Shown here piece after piece: positions 22,994-30,630 of a DNA stretch of 64,000 nucleotides. The notes beneath the pieces were generated by a model. The model saw only the letters and a list, made by a program, of their open reading frames with translations. It did no database searches and was not told where the DNA came from. Location: positions 1-64,000 of the IMG/VR virus record IMGVR_UViG_3300050821_007659; one strand, given 5' to 3'. Position 1 is the first letter of the stretch, and the number at the start of each line of letters is the position of its first letter. Source of the stretch: a virus. The translations under genes and the position numbers were made by a program.

Positions 22994-23488
22994 GTGAGCG
23001 AGCATGTGCAATTGCCAATCCGCGGCGGCTTTACTCTGATAGACGCGGCTGATTTACCACTTATTGAAAAGCGCTCTTGGCGACTTCACAAGTGTAAGGA
23101 CGGGCATCTATACGCGCGCGCTACTGAGAGCGTCGATGGCGCATCTCGGACGTTACTGATGCATCGCGTGTTGATGGAATTGGAGACAGGTGACCCGTTA
23201 GAAGTGGATCATCGGGACGGTAATGGACTCAACAATACTCGCATGAACCTGCGGATCGCGACGCGTGCTCAGAATGCGAAAAATCGCAAACCGCAAGCTA
23301 ATCGACATGGCTTCAAGGGCGTGATGTGGGATGGATGGGCTTATCGAGGTCGTATTTACGTGGACGGCCGGCGCATTGCGGGGCCGGCAGTTACCACCGC
23401 GGTTGATGCGGCAGCGTGGTATGACCAGATGTCGATGCGGCATTACGGAGAATTTGCAGCACCGAACGGCATAAGGCGACCCGGCTAA
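22994..23488 (+). CDS. HNH endonuclease with AP2-like domain
   Basis: 164 residues from GTG 22994, with AAGGAGG upstream inside the preceding frame. HNH core: LLMHRVLME...DHRDGNGLNNTRMNLR, with His/Asp and Asn residues of the motif, then an AP2-like DNA-binding tail (about 105-150, HGFKGVMWDGWAYRGRI). Typical mobile phage nuclease. It overlaps the initiator gene by 1 bp (TAATG). Confidence 0.8.
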   Translation: MSEHVQLPIRGGFTLIDAADLPLIEKRSWRLHKCKDGHLYARATESVDGASRTLLMHRVLMELETGDPLEVDHRDGNGLNNTRMNLRIATRAQNAKNRKPQANRHGFKGVMWDGWAYRGRIYVDGRRIAGPAVTTAVDAAAWYDQMSMRHYGEFAAPNGIRRPG

Positions 23489-24390
23489 TGGCGAGAATCC
23501 GGACCGTGAAGCCAGAGCTCGCCAAGCACGAACTGCTATTCGCACTTGAGCAAGAATTGAAGGCGCCGGTGCGATTTGCCTGGGTGATGCTATTCGGTCA
23601 CGCCGATCGGGAGGGTCGTTTTAAGTGGCGCCCCAATGCACTGAAGACCGACATCCTGCCCTATGACGAGATCGACTTTTCACGCGTGCTCGACGCGTGG
23701 GTCACGCGTGGCTTACTCGTCAGGTACCGCGTCAGGAACGAGTGGTACGGGTGCATTCCGACCTTTCGCAAGCATCAAGCCATCAATCCGCGTGAGTCAG
23801 CGTCAGAACTGCCCAGCCCCGATAAGGCTGATGAGGTTATCGACTTTACGGATCAGGAACCTACGCACGCGTCAGTCACGCGTCAGTCACGCGTCGATGA
23901 CGCGTCAGTCACGCGTCAGGTGCATGCACGTGGGGAAGGGAAGGAGATCTGGGAAGGGAAGGAGATCTGGGAAGGGAAGGAGTGTGCAAGCGTGGATATC
24001 CGAGATCGCAACGGCAGTCATGGGGAAGGGAAGGACGGCAATGGATGCGATTGGGTGGTGGAGTTCGAGCGGGTCAAGGCAGCATACCCGGAGCGAGCCG
24101 GGCGCACCGACTGGGGTAGGGCGCAGCATTTCTGCCATGTGCTGATCGAAAAACACAACGAGACGTGGGAGTCCCTCGAAGCGGCGGCTCAGCGGTACGC
24201 GCAGTACACGCGAGCGACAGAGGCCGAGAGGACGCAGCACGTGCTCATGCCGGGCAACTTCTTCAACCCCACGGATCTTGATAAGCCCTGGTCGCAATTA
24301 TGGAACCTGCCTGCGACTAAGGGTCAACTCAAACAGGACGCCAACATCGACGCAGCCCGCACATGGCTCGCAGAGAGTGGTGACACATGA
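23488..24390 (+). CDS. O-like replication initiator
   Basis: 300 residues. N-terminal winged-helix domain of phage replisome organisers (about 1-110: ARIRTVKPELAKHE, VMLFGHADREGRFKWRPNALK, RVRNEWYGCIPTFRKHQ), a low-complexity linker (125-185) encoded by DNA repeats, and a C-terminal helical domain (190-300). It should bind origin repeats and recruit the helicase through the next gene. The repeats inside the gene mirror the lambda arrangement of ori within O. Confidence 0.7.
   Translation: MARIRTVKPELAKHELLFALEQELKAPVRFAWVMLFGHADREGRFKWRPNALKTDILPYDEIDFSRVLDAWVTRGLLVRYRVRNEWYGCIPTFRKHQAINPRESASELPSPDKADEVIDFTDQEPTHASVTRQSRVDDASVTRQVHARGEGKEIWEGKEIWEGKECASVDIRDRNGSHGEGKDGNGCDWVVEFERVKAAYPERAGRTDWGRAQHFCHVLIEKHNETWESLEAAAQRYAQYTRATEAERTQHVLMPGNFFNPTDLDKPWSQLWNLPATKGQLKQDANIDAARTWLAESGDT
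23682..23714. repeat. three ACGCGT-containing 11-bp repeats
   Basis: ACGCGT begins at 23682, 23693 and 23704, exactly 11 bp apart, within the N-terminal coding part of the initiator. Could be part of the origin or a coincidence of coding sequence. Confidence 0.4.
23867..23921. repeat. five tandem 11-bp iterons, candidate replication origin
   Basis: Units start at 23867, 23878, 23889, 23900 and 23911; consensus ACGCGTCAGTC, with the third and fifth degenerate. An 11-bp period puts the sites on one face of the helix. They sit in the linker-coding part of the O-like gene, the same place as lambda iterons. Confidence 0.6.
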
Positions 24391-24890
24391 CGCCTACCGA
24401 CAAATCGAAGTTCATCAAGCAACTCGTAGGCCTCGCCGCGATCAAGCCCGGCAAGGATCTGACACCGGAAGCCTACGAGATCTGGTGGCAGGCCATGCAG
24501 AGCTGGTCGATGGAGGATTTCACAGCCGCCGCCGCACAGCTGGCGCGCAGTGTCGAGTTCATGCCGTCCCCGTATCACTTCGAGCAACTGCGGAAGGCCG
24601 GTAGACCGACAGCCGGGGAGGCCTGGGCCTCGGTGTTGCGTTACGTGCGCAGCGACTACAGCCCAAGTGGCTTGTCCATCGTCAACGGCGGCGACACGAA
24701 GCCGAAAAGTGAGTTGATCGATCGGGCAGTTGCCGCATTGGGAGGCTATCGAACTATTGCGCTGTCGAGCACCGAGAACACACAGTTTCTCGAGCGCCGG
24801 TTCTGCGAACACTACGCCACGATCGAGGATGCCACTGACGTTCGCAAAGCCGTCCCGCAGATCGCGCAGGACCGAAGGCTGCTGACATGA
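24387..24890 (+). CDS. P-like replication protein, probable helicase loader
   Basis: 167 residues, helical, overlapping the initiator by 4 bp. Contains YEIWWQAMQSWSMEDFTAAA and an RKAGRPTAGEAW segment of the kind seen in phage proteins after the initiator. No AAA motif. Helicase loading is inferred from order (O then P). Confidence 0.55.
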   Translation: MTPTDKSKFIKQLVGLAAIKPGKDLTPEAYEIWWQAMQSWSMEDFTAAAAQLARSVEFMPSPYHFEQLRKAGRPTAGEAWASVLRYVRSDYSPSGLSIVNGGDTKPKSELIDRAVAALGGYRTIALSSTENTQFLERRFCEHYATIEDATDVRKAVPQIAQDRRLLT

Positions 24891-25201
24891 GGCGCCCCGT
24901 CAAACCTCAGCCCTCAGACGCATTTGTGGCCTTCCGCGAACTCGACGCCGAACTCTGGCTGGCCTCGCGCCTGAAATCGCACGGCGTCGAGATCTTCGAC
25001 GGCGACACGACGCGCGAGGTGAGGGCGGAGCGCGCCCGGGCGGCGATCCTTGAGCGCAAGTTGGCGGCGGTCGTGTTGGGCAATTATCACGGCAAGCTTG
25101 AGAACTACGAACTGGCCTTCGCGAGAATCTACAACCAACCGCTCGTGGCCAAGGCGCCGCGGGCAAAGCATTCACGAACCGAAACTACGGGAGCAACCTG
25201 A
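24887..25201 (+). CDS. hypothetical phage protein
   Basis: 104 residues, ATGA overlap upstream. Charged and helical; ends in a basic tail. No domain recognised. Confidence 0.5.
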   Translation: MRRPVKPQPSDAFVAFRELDAELWLASRLKSHGVEIFDGDTTREVRAERARAAILERKLAAVVLGNYHGKLENYELAFARIYNQPLVAKAPRAKHSRTETTGAT

Positions 25202-25202
25202 C

Positions 25203-26072
25203 ATGCTGGACCTCGACAACAAACACGCCCAAGTCGGCGTCATCAATAACCGAATCGAAAAGCACGGCGACAAGGACGTCACCGCGTTCGACATCCCACT
25301 CACCGTGCTACTCGACCCAAAGGAACTCAACAACCTGCTCGATGACCCGTACAAACATCGGGCCTTGTTCGAAACCAAGGGAGATGTCGCGACGCCGATG
25401 TTTCCGGAGTTCAGCGAATTCGCGATGAAGCACGACCTTGAGGGCGCGACTGTCACGCTACACATCGGTCACAGCGGTTTCGAGATCGAGTACAAGGATT
25501 CGTGTCTCAAGGGGTTGGTGTTGGCGCCACTCCATGGCGGTGAGACGCAACTCGACTTCAAGCTTCAGTGCAATCCACAGACCAAGCACATCGTCAAGTT
25601 GCTGGATGCGCAGAATACCGAGATCAAACTCAGTGTTGCGGATGCGAAGGTTGCGGAGAAGAAAAAACGCAAGCAGCGTGAGCTTCCATTGGGCCCGGAC
25701 CCAAAGGCCGACCAGGACGACGAAGGTGGCGACAGCAGCACCACGACCGTGTTGACCGGCGAGCACCTGATCGCAGCCGCTGAGCGAGACACAACGCACG
25801 TCTGGTGGCAACAGGGCGAGAATGGCGAGACGGGCAACGGCCCGCGCTGTGAAAAGCCGGCCGATTGCGTGGAGATCGATCCGCCGGCCGGGAGTAGGAG
25901 TGAGGCCGACCAGATGGCGGCGATCTCCGGTGAGGCTGCCAGCGAGGACAACGAACGGTTCGCTGAAGGTGTTGCGAACGCCCTCGGCGCTCACAAGAAG
26001 CGCGGCCGTGCCATTGACGGCCGCTCAGAGCGGGTGAAGCATCGGGATTCCAAACGCGACGGCGCGCACTGA
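25203..26072 (+). CDS. hypothetical phage early protein
   Basis: 289 residues from ATG 25203. Beta-rich N-terminal domain (about 1-155: MLDLDNKHAQVGVINNRIEK, TAFDIPLTVLLDPKELN, LHIGHSGFEIEY) then a charged low-complexity tail. I recall related proteins in temperate phages without assigned function. Confidence 0.6.
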   Translation: MLDLDNKHAQVGVINNRIEKHGDKDVTAFDIPLTVLLDPKELNNLLDDPYKHRALFETKGDVATPMFPEFSEFAMKHDLEGATVTLHIGHSGFEIEYKDSCLKGLVLAPLHGGETQLDFKLQCNPQTKHIVKLLDAQNTEIKLSVADAKVAEKKKRKQRELPLGPDPKADQDDEGGDSSTTTVLTGEHLIAAAERDTTHVWWQQGENGETGNGPRCEKPADCVEIDPPAGSRSEADQMAAISGEAASEDNERFAEGVANALGAHKKRGRAIDGRSERVKHRDSKRDGAH

Positions 26073-26083
26073 GGACATCCAAC

Positions 26084-26605
26084 ATGCTAATCCTTGGAGT
26101 GGACTGCGGGATCACGGGCGGGATCGCCGCTCTCACCGAGGACGGCGTATTCATGGACGTGCACGATTTGCCGATCATGGTTCACGGCAAAGGCAAGTGG
26201 GTGGACGGTGTTGAGTTGCTCAAGATGGTTCGCGACATGCGGCAAGGTCAGCCAGCACGCGCCATGGTCGAGCGCATTCACGCGATGCCGGCCATGGGCG
26301 CGGTGGCCAACAACTCGAAAGGCATGACGTTGGGCTCAACGCTTGCCACGCTGCAGATTGCAGGTTGCGCGATTGAACTCGTCGAGCCGGGCATATGGAA
26401 GCGGGCGCTTGGGTTGCTTGCGCCCAACTCCAGCGACCGCGAGAAAAAGCACGCGAGCTTGTGCCGCGCCCGTCAGTTGTTTCCGATGGCGCCACTGACG
26501 CGGATTGCGGATAGCGGGAGAGCTGAGGCGTTGTTGATAGCCCACTACACGCAGCGCTTTCGGCAGGGCGAAGTGCAGCCACGGCAACAGGAGTTGGTGG
26601 CATGA
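26084..26605 (+). CDS. RuvC-like Holliday junction resolvase
   Basis: 173 residues. RNase-H-fold motifs: VDCGITGGIA (first Asp), VERIHAMP (Glu), and C-terminal DSGRAEALLIAHY (acidic pair). These match RuvC-type resolvases of phages, which resolve recombination and replication intermediates before packaging. Placed after the replication genes, as resolvases are in lambdoid phages. Confidence 0.75.
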   Translation: MLILGVDCGITGGIAALTEDGVFMDVHDLPIMVHGKGKWVDGVELLKMVRDMRQGQPARAMVERIHAMPAMGAVANNSKGMTLGSTLATLQIAGCAIELVEPGIWKRALGLLAPNSSDREKKHASLCRARQLFPMAPLTRIADSGRAEALLIAHYTQRFRQGEVQPRQQELVA

Positions 26606-26793
26606 ACTCGTTCGTCTGCTTCTGCCGCTGCTGCGGTAAACCGGTGGGAAGCTATCGCCAGGCGAACGCGCCAGAAGGCTGCTGCGATGCCGTATGCTTT
26701 GCTGCGGTGAGCGTACTGTCGGCATCCGCGCTCAAGATCTGGAGAAGTCTATGTTGGAAACTGGACGTGGCTCCGACGAGGACGGTCTCATGA
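26602..26793 (+). CDS. small Cys-rich protein
   Basis: 63 residues, ATGA overlap with the resolvase gene. CFCRCCGKPVG and CCDAVC suggest zinc binding in the first half; the second half is less convincing and overlaps the next gene. Confidence 0.45.
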   Translation: MNSFVCFCRCCGKPVGSYRQANAPEGCCDAVCFAAVSVLSASALKIWRSLCWKLDVAPTRTVS

Positions 26794-27005
26794 CGTCGCT
26801 GATCAAACCCGAGGACGAAGCCCACGTGCGGCTGTTGGTATTTGGAGCGGCGCTGTTGGCGATTGCGACGAGAGGTGATGTTAGAGATGGTGGAGGAACG
26901 ACAAAACAAATAGCTTGCCACGTGGAAGGAGAGGCATTAGCCATTGCTGACGCGGTCGTGGCCGAGGCCAAGCGGTTGGACGAACAAAGGAAACAAACAA
27001 CTTGA
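26751..27005 (+). CDS. hypothetical helical protein
   Basis: 84 residues from ATG 26751, which has GGAG 6 nt upstream; ATG 26790 (ATGA overlap) is the alternative. One hydrophobic segment (VRLLVFGAALLAIAT) and a C-terminal helix. Function unknown. Confidence 0.5.
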   Translation: MLETGRGSDEDGLMTSLIKPEDEAHVRLLVFGAALLAIATRGDVRDGGGTTKQIACHVEGEALAIADAVVAEAKRLDEQRKQTT

Positions 27006-27703
27006 ACGCAGCTGAACTCATCGCTCTCGCCGATGCCCACGGCATCGACTTCATCCGAGTGGCTGGAGGCAGTAACAAACCCGACGGCATCGCCGGTAAG
27101 CGTCGCCGCGTCACGATCGAGATCTCCGCCGGCATCACGGAGGAGAGCCGCAGGAAGCAGCGCATTGAGGCACCGGATACCGCCAAGGGCAAAGGCTCGC
27201 GCGTGGCCAAAGCAGCCGCCTACTCGCACGCCGAGCTCGGGATTGCCGCGATGGGCGTGGAGGCGCTGCACTGGTCGGCTGCGCAACACACGATTGCGAA
27301 TGATCGGCGCCCGCAAACCATCCGCACGCTCATGTGCGGGCTGCGGTATTACGCCAACAAGGCGGCGACGAAAGACAATTGGGAAGCGACCGTGCCGGCC
27401 CGCCGTGAGCCAGCCAAGCGCGATCCGAAAACCGGCGTGAAGCTCGCGGCGGAACCCAAGCGCGCAGTGTTGTACCTGGAATCGCTGTGCATGCTGGTGC
27501 TCGATGAGATCGCGTTTCAGCGCGCCTTTATGGAGGCGCCCGGGCTGTACGCGATCTACCTCGGTGTCGATGAGCGCACCTGGGAGAAGCCCCTGGAGGA
27601 GCGCTTCCGGGTGTTGCAGCAAGAGTATGCTGGGTGGTACCGAGCGGGATTGAGTATGATTCAGCGGGGGATCAATGGGGATGAGGGGGATCGGGCGGCG
27701 TGA
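27002..27703 (+). CDS. hypothetical protein near the end of the early right operon
   Basis: 233 residues from TTG 27002, with AAGGAAAC upstream. A basic N-terminal region (GKRRRVTIEI) and a C-terminal helical region (about 160-225). The last positions before the late genes usually hold a Q-like antiterminator, so this or the next gene is a candidate; I see no diagnostic motif. Confidence 0.5.
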   Translation: MNAAELIALADAHGIDFIRVAGGSNKPDGIAGKRRRVTIEISAGITEESRRKQRIEAPDTAKGKGSRVAKAAAYSHAELGIAAMGVEALHWSAAQHTIANDRRPQTIRTLMCGLRYYANKAATKDNWEATVPARREPAKRDPKTGVKLAAEPKRAVLYLESLCMLVLDEIAFQRAFMEAPGLYAIYLGVDERTWEKPLEERFRVLQQEYAGWYRAGLSMIQRGINGDEGDRAA

Positions 27704-28023
27704 CTCTGTGGCCAGACTGGTATGTGCCAAAGCAGACAGCCGTTAACTCTCGGGAGTGGCGCCGCCTGTACGAGCAGGAATGGAGGCCTAGCCCACGCGA
27801 TCTGCTGCGGGAAATCGGCCAGCGCTATCACGAGGAATGCGAGGCTTACGACCGCACCGTATGCACGGGACCCATTACGCGAGACGGGATCATGCCGCGA
27901 ACTCATGAGGAGCTCGGGCGCGTCAATCCCAATGCCAGGGCTGTGATGACCCGATTACATCGCCAGTATCCGCAACTCAGCTGGCTGGAGCTCATGCGGG
28001 CAATTAGCGACTATCGCGGGTGA
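27700..28023 (+). CDS. hypothetical protein, last early gene
   Basis: 107 residues from GTG 27700 (GTGA overlap). Contains a REWRRLYEQEWRPSPRDLL helix and a C-terminal helix-turn-helix-like LSWLELMRAISDYRG. Could take part in late regulation; unproven. Confidence 0.5.
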   Translation: MTLWPDWYVPKQTAVNSREWRRLYEQEWRPSPRDLLREIGQRYHEECEAYDRTVCTGPITRDGIMPRTHEELGRVNPNARAVMTRLHRQYPQLSWLELMRAISDYRG

Positions 28024-28211
28024 TCCCTTGCGCCCAAGCCCCTGATTGCGTTACGTTCGCCACAAATCTGACGCCGGTTCTCAAAAAGGCCCGCTGCGCT
28101 TCGAGCGAAAACCCCGTGTTCTACACACGCGCTCTGAAGATCTGCAGACTCGCGTAACTACCGGATTTCCTTAGAAGTTTTTCCAACGCGGCCCATCTGC
28201 CGCATCGGCCC
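28024..28211. other. early/late boundary region
   Basis: 188 bp between the last early gene and terS. No clear promoter or T-run terminator; an AAAAAGGCC and GCTGCGCTTCGAGCG hairpin-like stretch occurs near 28085-28110. A packaging site or late promoter would be expected here. Confidence 0.3.
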
Positions 28212-28793
28212 ATGAAGACCTACAACCGCCTGCGGGCCCGCCTGCGCGCCTTCGTGCGCGCGTACGTCGAGACCGGGGTGGGCGCCAAATCGTTACGCGC
28301 GATCGGCTTTACCGGCACAAGGCCCGATGTGGCGGCGAGCAAGCTGCTGGCGAAGCCGAAGATTCGCGAGGCCATCGCGGAGTACGAGGCCTACGCGGTC
28401 GGCGAATCCAAGGCGCGTATTTTCGCGACCGTGCTCGGACTTGAGCAGACAGCGAATCTCGATCCGCGCCGTCTATTGGACTCGGACGGTCTCTACCTGC
28501 CCCTGGACAAGCTCCCGGACGACATCTGCGCGGCGATTCAGGGCATTGACGTCGAGGAGTTGTACGAGGGACGCGGGAGCGAGCGTAAGGCGATTGGCGT
28601 AGTCAAAAAATACAAATTCGCCCCGCGCAACGAAGCGCGCAAATTGCTGTTGCAGTACAAGGGTATGTTGGCCGACGTCCACAAGCACCAACAACTCGAT
28701 GCCAACGGGAATCCGATCACCCCGGGCCCCACGTTCGTCATCGCGCGCGAGGAAGCGAAGCAAATCGCCGAGGACCTCGACACGAAGGTTTAG
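28212..28793 (+). CDS. terS: terminase small subunit
   Basis: 193 residues. N-terminal helix-turn-helix (about 10-60: FVRAYVETGVGAKSLRAIGF, AASKLLAKPKIREAI) and oligomerisation/C-terminal part with PRNEARKLLLQYKGM, as in the Terminase_2/TerS group. Recognises packaging sites and activates TerL, which follows 9 bp downstream. First gene of the late operon; no clear ribosome site. Confidence 0.8.
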   Translation: MKTYNRLRARLRAFVRAYVETGVGAKSLRAIGFTGTRPDVAASKLLAKPKIREAIAEYEAYAVGESKARIFATVLGLEQTANLDPRRLLDSDGLYLPLDKLPDDICAAIQGIDVEELYEGRGSERKAIGVVKKYKFAPRNEARKLLLQYKGMLADVHKHQQLDANGNPITPGPTFVIAREEAKQIAEDLDTKV

Positions 28794-28802
28794 ACCGCAC
28801 AC

Positions 28803-30266
28803 ATGATCGACTTCAGCCCGAAAGAGCGGGCTGTGGCCATCGATCGGGCACGCACCGACTTTTGGTTCTACGTGCGCTGGAAGATGCTCCAGCGCCACGG
28901 CCGCCGCTGGATTCGCGGTCCGCATCACGCCGTGATCTGCAACGCGCTCATGCGCGTGTACCTGGGCGAATGGCTGCGCGTGATCATCAACATCCCGCCG
29001 CGGTACAGCAAGACCCAGCTGATCGAAGACTTCATCAGTTGGACGCTGGGGCGGCATCCTGACTCGGAGTACATGTACCTGAGTTACGGCGCGCTGCTGG
29101 CCGCCGACAAGACGGGTGAGATTCGCGCCGATGTCCAGCATCCGTGCTACCGGGAGATCTTTCCGGAAGTTCATCTGGCGACCGAAGGCCAGGGCCACTG
29201 GAAGACGACGGCCGGCGGTGTGGTGTATGCCTCGGGAACCGGCGGCACCATCACGGGCCTCGGCGCCGGCAAGATGCGCGAAGGCTTTGGCGGCGCGCTG
29301 ATCTACGACGATCCGCACAAGCCCGACGAAGTCTACAGCGAGGACATTCGCGAGAAGGTCAAGCGCAACTTCCAAGACACCGGTGAAAGCCGTCTCAACT
29401 GGAGGCATACGCCGATCATCGTGATCATGCAGGGATTGCATGAGGAAGACATCACGCAGTGGCTGCTCGCCGGTGGTAACGGCGAGAAGTGGGAACGTGT
29501 GTGTTTGCCGGCCATCAACGAGGATGGGACGGCGCTGTGGCCGGAGAAGCACAGCATCGAGGACCTGCGGCGCATGCAGGCCGCCAAGCCCTACACCTTC
29601 AGCGGCCAGTACATGCAGCGGCCGACGCCGCTGGGCGGTTCGTTCTTCACCGAGGCCAAGCTACTGGTGGACGGCAAGCCCGTACCCACCCCGCAGCGCG
29701 TCGATTTCGTCTTCGCGATCATTGATACGGCGGTCAAGACGGGCAAGAAAAACGACGGTCTGGCCGTGACCTACTTCGCGCGATCGATCCTGAACAGCAT
29801 CAACACGCCGCTTGCGGTCCTGGATTACGACCTGAAGCAGATCGAGGGCGCGCTGCTCGAGGTGTGGCTGCCCAATGTGTTCAAGTACCTGGAGGAGCTC
29901 GCCAAGGAATGCCAGGCCTTCAAGGGCTCGGCCGGCGCGCTCATCGAGGACAAAACCTCGGGCAGTGTGTTGCTGCAGCAGGCGCGCAACAAACACCTGC
30001 CGGCGCGTCCCATCGACAGCAAGCTGACCTCGCTCGGTAAAAGTGAGCGCGCCATCAATTGCGAAGGCTACGTGTACGGCGATCAGGTGAAATTTACCGA
30101 GCGCGCATACAACCGCGTCGTGACCTACAAGGGCATCACGAAGAATCACCTGCTCGCACAGATTCTGCGGTTCAGCGCGGCGACCGGTGACCAGGGTAGT
30201 GACGACGCTTTGGATACGTTCACGTATGGGTGCGCCCTGTCGCTCGGCAACTCAAAAGGTTTCTAA
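28803..30266 (+). CDS. terL: terminase large subunit
   Basis: 487 residues. ATPase domain with a Walker-A-like NIPPRYSKTQ (about 61-70) and Walker-B-like GGALIYDDPHK (about 164-174), then an RNase-H-like nuclease domain starting FAIIDTAVKTGKKND (about 302). Complete motor and headful/cos nuclease. Confidence 0.92.
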   Translation: MIDFSPKERAVAIDRARTDFWFYVRWKMLQRHGRRWIRGPHHAVICNALMRVYLGEWLRVIINIPPRYSKTQLIEDFISWTLGRHPDSEYMYLSYGALLAADKTGEIRADVQHPCYREIFPEVHLATEGQGHWKTTAGGVVYASGTGGTITGLGAGKMREGFGGALIYDDPHKPDEVYSEDIREKVKRNFQDTGESRLNWRHTPIIVIMQGLHEEDITQWLLAGGNGEKWERVCLPAINEDGTALWPEKHSIEDLRRMQAAKPYTFSGQYMQRPTPLGGSFFTEAKLLVDGKPVPTPQRVDFVFAIIDTAVKTGKKNDGLAVTYFARSILNSINTPLAVLDYDLKQIEGALLEVWLPNVFKYLEELAKECQAFKGSAGALIEDKTSGSVLLQQARNKHLPARPIDSKLTSLGKSERAINCEGYVYGDQVKFTERAYNRVVTYKGITKNHLLAQILRFSAATGDQGSDDALDTFTYGCALSLGNSKGF

Positions 30267-30286
30267 CACACAGGAGCGTCCCCCTC

Positions 30287-30427
30287 ATGTCGCTATTCAC
30301 GGTGCTCCTGATCGTGTTGATCATCCTCGCGCTCGGCGGCAGCTTTGGTGGCTACTATCCGCACACGTATGGCATTGGCCTCGGCACGATTCTGCTGATT
30401 GTGTTGATCGTGCTGTTGCTGAGGTAA
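30287..30427 (+). CDS. DUF3309-like small hydrophobic protein
   Basis: 46 residues from ATG 30287 with AGGAGCGT upstream: two hydrophobic helices separated by GGSFGGYYPHTYGIGLG. This matches the DUF3309 layout of tiny membrane proteins. Function unknown; a holin-like action is possible but unsupported. Confidence 0.6.
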   Translation: MSLFTVLLIVLIILALGGSFGGYYPHTYGIGLGTILLIVLIVLLLR

Positions 30428-30440
30428 CGGAGGTTATCCC

Positions 30441-30620
30441 ATGAACATCGTGCCTCTGTTTCTGCAAATCGCTGCACTGGTCTGTTTCATCATGGCCTTC
30501 CTCGGGGTTGCGGCACCTAAGTCGCGACCGCTCAATTGGGAGGCGTGTGGACTGCTGCTGTGGCTCCTGTCGCTAATGATCTCGGGAATACAACTTCACC
30601 AAACATCGGGTGTTCACTAA
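30441..30620 (+). CDS. 59-residue two-span membrane protein
   Basis: From ATG 30441 with GGAGG upstream. Hydrophobic segments about 4-24 and 36-51 separated by a polar loop. Holin-like size and topology, but no family match known to me. Downstream gene starts 10 bp later. Confidence 0.55.
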   Translation: MNIVPLFLQIAALVCFIMAFLGVAAPKSRPLNWEACGLLLWLLSLMISGIQLHQTSGVH

Positions 30621-30630
30621 GGAGACGTTC

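Noticed and set aside
23867-23985. CRISPR array
   Set aside because: Repeats are 11 and 18 bp in tandem without spacers and lie within a coding frame.
28473-29552. Minus-strand open frame (359 codons) opposite terminase genes
   Set aside because: Shadow of terS/terL; poor composition.
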